Positions 10,326 through 20,410 of a stretch of DNA of 64,000 nucleotides are shown piece after piece. How positions within the stretch are numbered: the first letter of the stretch is position 1; the number at the start of each line of letters is the position of its first letter. The translations under genes and the position numbers were made by a program. Under the pieces are notes generated by a model. That model did not search any database. It saw nothing but the letters and a program-made list of their open reading frames with translations, and was not told the DNA's origin. Source of the DNA: [Phialemoniopsis] sp. UDSM-2020 (Eukaryota; Ascomycota; Sordariomycetes; Thyridiales; Thyridiaceae); the NCBI GenBank assembly GCA_018873225.1, contig JAEILZ010000001.1, forward strand, positions 8,370,001 through 8,434,000, given 5' to 3'.

Positions 10326-13300
10326 TCAGGCACAACCCCAAATCAGCCCAAGTCGTGTGATCAATCCCTGCGATTCTTCTCCGTAGAAGCCCCGTAATGT
10401 CCAGTTGGCACGAGCAAGCTTTGGTGCTCGCTCCTTCAGTGCTGAAACCAACTCCAGCTTGTCGGCTTCTGTATGCTCTCCGAGATACCGTATAGTTGAG
10501 ACGTCAAGCGGCCACAAGGGCAATTCTCCGTGCTCGTCGCCGCATACCAGTTCGACGGTGTCGATAAAGGGCTCGGAGGCGCTCACGGTCTTGCCCACGG
10601 TCAACTTGGCCGCAACGATAGGAGCCTTGACTTCGCAGTTCCACATCTCCTTGTCGGCAGAGTAGGCACCACACACGGCCGTCTTGGTATCGTTGTAGTC
10701 AACTTTCAAACCACTGAGTCTTCCTGCCGATCCACTGAACGAGATTTTGTGGATCTTGGAGGACCCATCAATGGTCTCCAGCGCACTGAAGGTGTTGACC
10801 GCCGATGACAGCTGGGCCCCTGTGCTGATACAATCGCCCAAGTAAAAGTGCTCGGCAGGCTTTGTCTCGGACATCGCCTTCTTTGTCTTCTGTTGCAAAG
10901 ATGACCCCATTGCAAGAAGGTTCTTTGCTGGTGGCATCCGGACAGAGGTTGTTGCTGCCGTAACGACATCCTTACCCCAAACGATGCCTAGGTCTTCGAA
11001 GCCGCCGTCAAAAGTGAAGCCGAAGAAGCCGCGGAATGACCACTGGCTGTAGTCTGTCATAGAAAAGCTATATGACTGGCCTCCAGACTTGGTTCCAACG
11101 GTCAGGATGTTGCATTTGGATGTCGCCAAGGAAATCCCGGTGACGGAGAGCTTCTCTTCCGCGCTCTTGACAACGTGCACTTCTATCTCGCTGATGACTT
11201 CATCAAAGTCGAGCTTGAGCACGTGCTGGGGTTTGTCTTTGTCGTCTCTTTGTCCCCGTTCCGCCGGATTGCCGGTCGTGTAGACCACGACAATACCCTT
11301 GACCTTCTTGCTGTCACTCCAGAACCGTATCTCACTTGGCCGGGCTCCGTTTTCCACTTCATCAAGGTCGTTGAAAAATGTCGCGCCTGTTGAAATGGCA
11401 TTCTTGTCCTCCAGCAAGCTTTGCATGCGGTAGTCATCTGCTTTGTAGATGTGTTGGGAAATGGAGGACTGGACTTTAGGGTGGAGGTCTGCAGGCGCCG
11501 TGGCCGCATGCACGAAGAGACTCCCGGTTTCATCCCTCCTGGGTGTCTATAGCGCATCGTTAGTTACCAGGAGGCACAAGCAAGATCGATGCACTTACAA
11601 TAAGAGCAGCTTCCAGCTTCTTTTTCATATCATTGATCTCTTTCTCTCGGGCCTTGACAGCGTCTTCCGCGCTGTTGAGGTCGGTCTTCGTCTTTTTCCA
11701 CACGTCGAGAGAAGGGAGACGTTCCTTGTCGGGTCCCTAGGTTGTCTGTGTCAATAATTTTGAATCTCTAAATGCTATAGGACGGTAACTGACGGGAACC
11801 AGCAATCGAAAGATATTCGGGCTCAAGTACTGCGAGGTGCGATCAGGATCGCTGGCGACCTTGGGATCCCTCGTAACCGCATCGACCTGACAAGTTACAT
11901 TAGGATTGAGAGTAGAATATCTGATATAGAATTGACGTACCTCTCTGACAATCTTGATCATCTCAAATCGGCATTCACGAGCCGCATTCTCTAGACCAAA
12001 GATGTCCGGCTCGTAAGGTTGGACCTTGTTTGCAGCAAGTGGCTTCTCGATCTGTCGCAAAGCCTGAGACTGTTTGGCAGCAGGTTTGAAGACCGTCAGC
12101 TCCTGTGAAGTCTTTTGTGCCGCTATGGCCAGTGTATATTCTTCTTGTTGTTTCTTATAGACAGCAGCAATCTCGGCAGCGTACTTCTTCAAGCCAGGGG
12201 TTGCCTCTCGGGCGATGAGTTGAATCTCTCCCAGGTTGAGCACCGACGTCACTATAGAAATATTAACTCATAAAAACAGATTTCAAGGCCGCAATATCCA
12301 CCTACTGGCTTGAATCTCTTTCCACATAATTTTGTAGTCCTGCTAGTCTGTGAGTGCCTGGCGTGCGCGGCGCCGAGTCAATGAATTAACTCACGGTATA
12401 AGCATCGTAAAGAGCGGCAGTATAGACACCTGCATTCTCGTAGTCCAGTGGCGAACCCTTCTTGGTCTGTTCGTGGTAACTTCGCAAAGAAGTGTACTTG
12501 GTCAAGATGGCGCTACAAACAGCCCTGTCAACAGAGATTCAGAATAGACATGAAGAAAGTTACTGACCTCACTCGCTGCGGGCCTACCAACAAACATGAT
12601 TAGCAGTCAGGTCCTGGGGATTGAAAGTCTTATCAGCTTACAAGCAGCAACCGCGTCTGGAAAAGCCATGGCTACCTCCTTGAGGCTTTTCAGGTCCCAT
12701 TCCTTGATGTTATCAGGCCTAATGTCGCCTCCTCCCGACCATGTAACCCTTCAAATTACAGTCAGCATTAATTGCGGGCCTATTCGAACTCTGCTTCGCT
12801 TACCTGATCGTGGTTTTGGCATTCTTCAGTGTAGAGTTATCATCTTTACCTCCTCCAACTTTGCCAGCAACATCCACTCCGCTGATATTTGCCGAGAGCT
12901 CGAGCTCGCCAGAAATGCCCATCTTCTTCATCGTGGCTTCGGTGGTGATGGATACGAGGGCGTCGAATTCTCCGCCTTCGATAAAGCCCGATATGAAGCA
13001 ATCGCCGTAGATCTCGGTGAATTGTCCGGGCTCAATGTAATCGATTGGGGTGAACTCGGTGACGTTGTCGGCTACCAATCGCTGATTGACTACCTTCACA
13101 TGCACAAGGTAGTTGATGTCCGCCTTTTTGACATCGGTCGAGTCGACAAAGGCCGCTTTGCCGGACAAAGATCCCAATCCAGCCATCTTGATGGATAGCG
13201 CACCTGTGTTGATCATAAGTGTCTGATAGGGTGCGAGGCAAGGCAAGGGTACACGTACCGCTAACATCAAGTTTCTGGAGAATGTCTGAACTGTTCTCGA

Positions 13301-13613
13301 CAAAGCTCGCCTCCCAGCTGACAACTTGACTCACTTCCTGTTGTCCATCCATGACAACTCTCTTCAGGGTACCCTTCTCTCCCTCCAGAAATTCCCGGGA
13401 CGGAAATCCTCGTGCGCCCGCAGTAAGCTGCTTGGGGTTTGCATTGGCGGCATCTGCCTTTTCGGTCAGCTGGGCTGCACGCAAGTCGCTTTCGCTAGCC
13501 ACTAGATTTCCGGGTTTTCGAACAACATCGTTGACGCAGAGTGCCTGCGTGTAGGAGTTGAAGCCCATGCCCAGGCGCATGGCGCTGTTGTAGGGAGCCA
13601 ACATGAGAGCCAT
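10326..13613 (-). CDS. Large MACPF-like protein with coiled coil and two jacalin-like repeats (934 aa)
   Basis: Ten exons fit in frame: 13613-13259, 13203-12804, 12748-12642, 12583-12568, 12524-12395, 12339-12306, 12251-11941, 11886-11794, 11736-11599 and 11546-10326 (935 codons). The N-terminal half is related to the genes at 15770 and 14137 and shares the start pattern with a GFNS element. It holds YGDCFISGFIEGGEF near residue 184, which matches the spacing of the MACPF/CDC signature (Y-G-x-x-[YF]-x6-G-G). The middle contains a Lys/Glu coiled coil (about 485-528). The last exon encodes about 405 residues with two similar beta-rich repeats, each ending in [WF]xxRGF[FY]G...LG[IL][VI]WG (near 715 and 910), reminiscent of jacalin-type lectin ends. 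No signal peptide is visible. I infer a sugar-targeted membrane-active protein; pore formation is not shown by the sequence. The 16 nt exon 4 is the least certain part. Confidence 0.75.
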
Positions 13614-14136
13614 TGTTGCTCACTGGGAGGGGAGCAAGATGGACGAAAGAGATCGTGAGTCCCTGTGTGATTGCAGCAATGAACCACAGGAAGAAAGTAT
13701 CACGAAGGCAACAAAATCGCAGGTGATCTCGACAACGAATTGCTCGTCCTGAAGGGCGGGGAGACCGGGGCTCGTCTCGATATCATGATGGCTCGAGCCA
13801 TGACATGCAGTTACTCCTGTTCCAGGTGATGCTTCAGCTTGCGACAATATTGGACGAGATCCACCGGCCATGTGAATCTAGACGTTTGAATATTGGTGGC
13901 GATCGCGTGGGTGGCTACCTGCAAGGGCCGTGCCGCTAGCCTCGGCACTAGCCGCTCTTTGCCCTCTCAGCCCGGAACTAGCGATGTCGAGTTGCGCGTC
14001 AAGCTGAGAGCGGAATCGAGACTGCCCATCACACCGTGCAACGTACTGTGTCGTTTGCCCTCGATGTGCTACTCCTGGAATGTCTATTCCATGATCTCAC
14101 TGTAACTTCGCAGCACCATGAAGCAGGACGACAGCG
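13614..14136. promoter_or_regulatory. Shared divergent promoter of two MACPF-like genes
   Basis: 523 bases lie between the start of the large MACPF-like gene (minus) and the short one (plus). The head-to-head layout suggests joint regulation. No specific binding site is recognised. Confidence 0.5.
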
Positions 14137-15176
14137 ATGAAGATCGAAGACGTCTTTCCAGATGACCCTCTTGAGCCTACTGTCAAGTACGCTGGCGTGA
14201 TCCAAACTCCATTCGTTGTGCCATGGGCCCAAGGAAGAGTCAAGGTCGGAGCCGGCTTCAACACACAACGCGGCCCTAACGATACTCTTTTTATAGAATG
14301 TCGGGCATTCGCAGACACTCCCGCAGGTCTGCTTCAATATCGGGAATGCCAGTCAACGTCTATCAGAGACAACTCGAATTCCGACATTGCTGATTCGTCT
14401 GAGAGCGCCAATTTCGCCATCAGCGCCTCGGTGGGTGGCAGCTTTCTTGGTGCATCTGGCAGAGGAAGCTATGAAAAGAGCGTTCATAACCACAAGAATG
14501 TGTGTTTCTCTCTCCCTTGTCGAATGCATGCAGAACAGCTAATTACGACGAGACCTCGAGCATTACCGTTCGTGCTGAGCATACATGCGGCCTGATTGAT
14601 ATCATCCGCCTTCCCGATCTAGACACCAAGGCACTCAGACTGCTGAGCAACTCTGTCGACCCCGTCAATGAGTTCCGCCAGACATACGGCGACTTCTACG
14701 TAGCAGGCTTTCGCGTGGGCGCGGTGAACAACACTACCGTTTCCGGGCAGCTGGCCAACAAAGCCTTCTTCGAGGCGAAGCGTGCAGAGCTAGAGGTCAA
14801 GGCGCTCTTCGTCAAAGTCCACAAGTCTATCAACGATGTGAGCCAGTCCTCAAGTAATACAGGGGAACTGAATGTAAATGCCTTCGATTCAATAGAGGCA
14901 GTCTACTCCAACTTCACCGCCTACACGATTGAGGACAGCTTCGACGCTGGCGTCATAGCGACAGAGAACAAACAGAGAGCAATGACCATTGCTAACCGGG
15001 CTGCGGAGCTACTGTTCCGGGAGTTCTCGCTAGGTCATGAGGGCATGGTAGATCAAGGTGTTGTAGATCGACTCTGTGATCGCGGACTGGTCACCGAAAT
15101 AGTGCTGGCTCCTTTCGCCTCACTTCGAGACTATCAGTCTGCTCTTTCGCTTAGAACATATAGACAACAGCATTAG
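14137..15176 (+). CDS. Short MACPF-like protein (about 328 aa)
   Basis: Two exons. Exon 1 is 14137-14499; the second probably starts at 14553 (53 nt intron, frame closes at 329 codons). Other acceptors at 14534 or 14539 would leave an intron under 40 nt. The N-terminus (VKVGAGFNTQRG) and the segment YGDFYVAGFRVGA near residue 166 align with the two neighbouring paralogues, but the GG pair that ends the MACPF-like signature is GA here. The body after the motif is helical and acidic. There is no C-terminal lectin part and no signal peptide. Its position head-to-head with the large paralogue suggests a functional pair, comparable in layout to other multi-component pore systems, but that is inference. 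Confidence 0.65.
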
Positions 15177-15769
15177 CTAGGGGACAAGAATTATTGAAAT
15201 AAACAAGTTGCCGACCGTTCTGCAGATTGACCAGCGGCTTGGATGCCGTTACGCGCAATCCACCTAGTTCGACCTGACCCATGTCAGATCCCTGCTTTGC
15301 AGACATCTCCACACCCAAATATGGACTGAATTGGGCCTGGAAGGGAAAGTGGGTGCATGACAGCCACCGAAACGGGCGGTAGTACTTTTAGAACCACAAA
15401 ATCCAATAATCGAGTACATGCTCGGTACAAGCAGATGTGGCAACCAGCTTTGAGCTGAGGCATCTCCTTTTGGGCCTTCCCGTTCACGCTATGGACTCGT
15501 TAGCGCAATTCGTCAGCTGCACTACAGTCACTGCGGGCGCTGGTGACAGCCCCTGCACCTAGTGGAACAGGGGGCTTCAGGTCTTAGAGGGCCTGGACCG
15601 GACCAGAGAGTACCTCAAGGAGTATGTTTTAAACAAGATGGAAGACATGAACTGGTCATATCTTGCATAGAAGCAGTTGTTACTTCACCTCAAGTCGACC
15701 ATTGGTGCCCAGCCTGCTTTATTCACCAGAACTTCAGTGTATCCCACTTTTGTTTCTATCTCCTCCAAG
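15177..15769. other. Intergenic, no gene recognised
   Basis: Separates two plus-strand MACPF-like genes and must contain the promoter of the second. I see no coding frame or repeat worth naming. Confidence 0.5.
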
Positions 15770-17519
15770 ATGGCCACGCAGCTCGTCCCTTACAACAATG
15801 CCATGCAGCTTGGCTCTGGCTTCAACTCGTTCACCCAAACACTCTGCATCGATCATGCCGTCGTACGCGACACCGACATAGAGGTTGCAGCTAAGAAGGA
15901 CGGTGGTAAAGACCCGCAGCACGTCGCCCAGTCCGTGACCTACAAGACTAGCATCATCACGAAAACTACTGATGTTACTGATGAGATGAATGTATGTGCG
16001 TCGTCAAGATTTTAGCAGACTCTCCTATCTGACCGCCCTTGTGTGAGAACAGATCAGTGGCGCCTTTAACATCAAGTACGACCAGTTGAAGGTTGACGGG
16101 AGCGGCAAATTCATCAACACCAACAAGATCAAGGAGAGCGACGTCAGCATCATGGTGTCGGTTAAGGTCGTCAATCAGACCATCTACGACCACTCCCTCA
16201 CCAAGTTCCAGCCGGTTGCCAACATAAAGGAAGCCTCGCCCCAGCGTCTGATCGAGATCTATGGAGACTCCTTCATCTCTGGCTGGCAGGAGGGAGGCGA
16301 ATTCTTGGCCGTGATCAGCATCAAAGCCAAGAATCGAGAGGATGCTCAAAACATCATTGCCAAGCAAGTTGTTACCAATATCCGTGGATATCCTCCTTGA
16401 TACTAACAGCCTATCACAGTGCCAAGATCGCTTTCTCCCAGAACGACAATCAACCCGCCGAAAAAGACAAGAATGGACTAGACCTCAAGGTCAACGCTAA
16501 GTTTACGAAGTTGAAGAAGGACATTGCCGCCGATAACGAAGTCTCTGTGTCTGTGACATGGACTGGTGGTGGCCAAAATCTGAAGGATCGTGAGCAGAAT
16601 CTCCCTCTCTTTGCGTCGATTCGTAGCTCATCAGGCCGTGCACACAGCTAAGAAGGACTGGGATTTCGACACCATGAAGGAGGTGGCATTGGGGTTCCCT
16701 GATCTTTGTGCCAAGACCCCGATGCGCACACATGCCGTCATCACCAAATACACGGCCATTCGAAGTTTCTATACCACCCAGACTTTCAACTTGCCTGTGT
16801 ATGACAAGACGGGAACCTACACCAATGTCCTGCAAGAAGCCTATCTGGACTACAAGGCCATCCTGGGGACCATTCAAGTGCTGGCTTTCGACATCACAGA
16901 GGACACAAAGGCTCTTATCGTCAATCCACAGGCACTGAAAACTGGTAAATAGGTCCTGTCCCAGCACTCGAGCGAGACTAACGTAAGAGTAGTTGAACAG
17001 ACCAAGCTAGCCTTAGAAGGCGAGACCGAGGCAGACGCCACCAAGACATCCAAGGACTCATTGTCGTCGGAAGCGGAGCCGGAGTCGCCTGAAGACAGTG
17101 TGGTCGATGTCAAAGCTGTCACAAAGTCACAGCCCGCGCCGAAGTTGGTCCAACTACCGCCTCTCACACTCGACAAGCCCTTCGAGCCTACGATTAGTGG
17201 TCTGGAGGATGCTCGCCTCAAGTGTCGGTACATGATGAACCGCATCGTCCAAGAGGTATTTCCGTTCTAGAGTCCCCCAGTGAAGTTAGCTCACGCTAAA
17301 GAATTTTCGCCCCAGATCGACAATATTGCCATCAAACCAGAGATTGCCACAGATGAGACAAGACAGCTTCCCTACATGAGCCCTTTCTTGTTCAAATTGC
17401 TTCTGCCCCTTGGCGTGGTTCTTCCCGCGGAGACCACTCCGGCTGCACAGGCCGTTGCAGCGGCAAAGGTTGAGCCCGAGGCTATGGCTCAGAAGTTCAT
17501 GGGAGCAGTAGCAGTCTAG
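15770..17519 (+). CDS. MACPF-like protein without lectin domain (489 aa)
   Basis: Six exons: 15770-15991, 16053-16363, 16420-16589, 16648-16944, 16990-17255 and 17316-17519, closing at 490 codons. The N-terminus (YNNAMQLGSGFNSFTQ) is clearly paralogous to the large gene at 13613, and YGDSFISGWQEGGEF (Tyr near residue 144) matches the MACPF-like Y-G-x-x-F-x6-G-G spacing exactly. Later blocks shared with the large paralogue include VTWTGGG/VTWSGGG, ITKYTAIRSF/LTKYTSLRSY and ISGLEDAR/IFGLENAA. It stops after the segment that precedes the lectin half in the paralogue, with an Ala/Pro-rich tail. Intron 2 uses a GC donor (GCAAGT), and the 45 nt intron 4 is inferred. No signal peptide is seen. It is probably a partner or duplicate of the large protein. 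Confidence 0.75.
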
Positions 17520-17771
17520 AATGCTGTAATTACAATGATCCTTGTATTTTGTAGCTCTAGGTTCCCACCAAGCCTACTCAAGGACTGCCATACGACCTGA
17601 GACTACCATGTCTGTCCCTTTAACCGTGATATAATCGTAACAGACCCAAGTGCATGCATCTTGACATTTCCACCGTCCCGGCACTCCAGTTCTCAAAGAA
17701 CGCCCTCGTAGATGTGGCATGCGAGGACCACCACCGCAATGTAAACATCGGCCAGCATGGTCTCCATGCAA

Positions 17772-19126
17772 TCAGTTCAACAGACTGCAAACAAAGTCTG
17801 CGATAACGTCGTAGACCTGACGACCAAAGAGAACCAGCAAAACCAGTGCCTCCAGCAATAAGTGTCCACGATCGATCTTCTCCCTGGTCTCAGCCATGGC
17901 TTCCCCAACGACACGGCGGATGCTGCTAATCGAGGCTTCGATGAGGCGATCAGTTTGCTAGAGAATGTTAGTTTCCTCGACTTCTATTCAAGAATCCCGC
18001 TGCGTAGACCTTCACTCACATTGCCAGAATCAGCTATCTCACCTATAATGCTGTTATGGGTGCGATGAACGGTCGCGAACTCGGGCCGAAGCTCAATGGA
18101 GAGTGCCTGTCTAGACAGCCTGTTCTCCTCGCGCGTTCCCTCACGAATGGACGTCAGAAGGCGCGCGTTCTCCTTGCAGACCTTGTCCATGATGTTCTTC
18201 TCCATCTGCTTCATTCTCTCCATGTCGCGTTCATCAAGCCACTCCAAGCCTTGGCCATAGTGGTGCAGATTCAGGGAGGCAGACATGTCTGTGTCCGCGA
18301 TGGGCGTCGCAGGGCGTTTGGAGTCGGGCTTCTTCTCCGGAGTGTCGTGATACGATACTGGGAACGTGGTGGGGCTGGGTCGATTGCGCTGCGTTTGTAA
18401 GTAAATCATCGAACAAATGCAGAGATTTCTGACTTACCCAGTCATACGGCGAGACTTCGGCGGCCGTCTCAGGGTTCGTGTCCGGCTGAGGAGAGGTTGT
18501 CGGCGTGGCGGGATCGTTTGCGCCGCCAGAGAGGAATCGCTAAAACCCAGTCAGCAGGCGAACCTCCTGGTAAGTCTACATCAGTTCTTCAATGGGATTT
18601 TGCCATCCCACCACGGATCCCATACAAAGCTGAGAGTACCCGCAAAGCACAAACACACAGCCCGTACGACCCTCTCCAGCCGGGCTGGTTATGTTGCTAG
18701 AGGACCGTGGACCCAGCGGACCCCGTCCGGTCAGTCCAGAGGCCCGTCGTTAATCAACACCAAAAACGACGAGCGAACAACTGTCGAATGACGGCCCCCG
18801 GCAATGCAGATAGGGATCCTACCATCAGTCCACAACTCGGACCCCGCCCCGAAGGGCGTGATCGAAGGTCGCGAGGCCCCATCTCATCGTGTACTCAGGA
18901 CCACCCGAGGATAGCATCACTCCGTCTCTCGACAGTGTCGAGCGGGGAATGAGCCCGGCGCCGGACCTCGGAGTTCCTTGTTGCAAGCACGAGAGGAGAT
19001 TGTTCGTGGCGCCTCAAGCAGTTTTAATGAGGACAGACGGTGATAGGATGGCAAAAATGTAGAAAAGATATGCTGGGATGGGCTTACCTGGCGAATCTTG
19101 GAGGTGGAGGAGCTGGTCCGCCTCAT
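17772..19126 (-). CDS. Small protein with C-terminal hydrophobic segment (231 aa)
   Basis: Four exons: 19126-19088, 18539-18438, 18388-18020 and 17957-17772, closing at 232 codons. The start is MRRTSSSTSKIRQ, followed by RFLSGGANDPATPTTS, a Pro/Thr-rich linker, then an alpha-helical region with Met/Lys/Glu heptads (ERMKQMEKNIMDKVC). The C-terminus holds LLLEALVLLVLFGRQVYDV, which could be a tail anchor or amphipathic membrane helix. No known domain is recognised. The first intron is 548 nt, far longer than the others, so exon 1 or an extra exon may be wrong. It converges with the MACPF-like gene at 17519 with only about 250 bases between. Confidence 0.55.
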
Positions 19127-20410
19127 TTTGGATGAGGAGGCCAGAATGTTTGGAAGGTTGGGAAGTGGAAGGGTTGCTGATGATGTGGGAGGGGAAGGGG
19201 GGAGAGAAAAGGGTAGTAAGTTGGGGGAAGAAAAATAAATAGAGACGCGTCGTGTGTGGTGAAGGGCCCGAATCAGTAAACAGCAGCAAATTTTCAGATG
19301 AAGGGTTTTTGAGAGAAAGATGAGCCTGGAGTGAGTAGTGAGGAAACGGGGAATTTAAACTTGCCAGCTACGCGAGATTCTTCAACCAGTCAAGAAATGC
19401 AACCTACCGGGCCGCGCACGAAGAACAAGTATATCGTGTTCTCAAGTCGAGTACGAGGATAGCATAGCATAGCATGCAATCATGCGATAACATGTCGAAC
19501 CGTGCTTCCGGGCCCTACAGGAGAATTCCCGAGTTCTGCCCAAGGCAACGACTAGTCACCGATAAGGCCCTGCACACGCGCGCGCAGGAAGAGGCGAAGC
19601 CTTCGAGATGAGATGGAAGAGTGTCCATATTATAACTGAGTTTTCTGGTAATGGTAACTGTCATTGTGTCTTTGGAACACAGGCACGGGTTTCAAGATCT
19701 TGTACAAGCAGTGTCGTGCGTACAATAACAGACTTTTGGAGATGCCGAAGCTGATGGAAACTTGGTTAGTTAGTTACGCACAGACCTTGAGGTAACTTCA
19801 ACTAAGAAAAGCTCTCACGTATCTGCATGCCTTCCTTATATATCAATGCCTCTCGCATGTATGTCACTCAGTGTTGGTTAAGTTGTACGGGCTTGAATGT
19901 ACGTGCAGCTACTCATGCTGGAAAAGAAGCGGCCCCAAGCCCAAACTACGAACTCCAGCCGACCAGACCCAAACCCATGGCTTCCACCATTGAATCAGTG
20001 AAAATAGTCGCAAAGACCCTCCCAGAGTGCATTTCCGGGGTACATCAGCACCCAGCAGCCAAGAATCGTGAGGACGACTGTCCAGAGAGGCGACGATTCG
20101 ACGTGCGAAACTGTGGTCTCACCACCGCAGGCCGATCGCTGCAACTCGTTGGTGATTGTGTCGGTTTGTTCGCGGATAGTGAGAATGCAGGGAATGTAAA
20201 GATTGCTCTCATTTCATATTTGCTCCGATATGACAGTCATTCATACACAAGAAAACACACAACTCTATTACGGTTTGATTCCACCAAAGCTAACGCAACA
20301 TTTCTGAATGGGTATGCTTCGGCCGGGGTATACAGGTAACTTCAAGGTACGTACGTACATTCTGGCCGAATTCTTCTTCCTCTCTCGACCTCGCCATCAC
20401 CACCACACGC
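19127..20410. other. Intergenic, no gene recognised
   Basis: Nearly 1.3 kb with no convincing gene; the 170-codon plus-strand frame at 19827-20339 has no gene-like composition. A short AGCAT tandem run lies near 19461 and a CG/CA-rich run near 19573. It separates the accessory block from the dynein gene. Confidence 0.5.

Noticed and set aside
19827..20339. 170-codon plus-strand frame
   Set aside because: Real ATG but random-looking composition, no splice-linked exons and no family resemblance.
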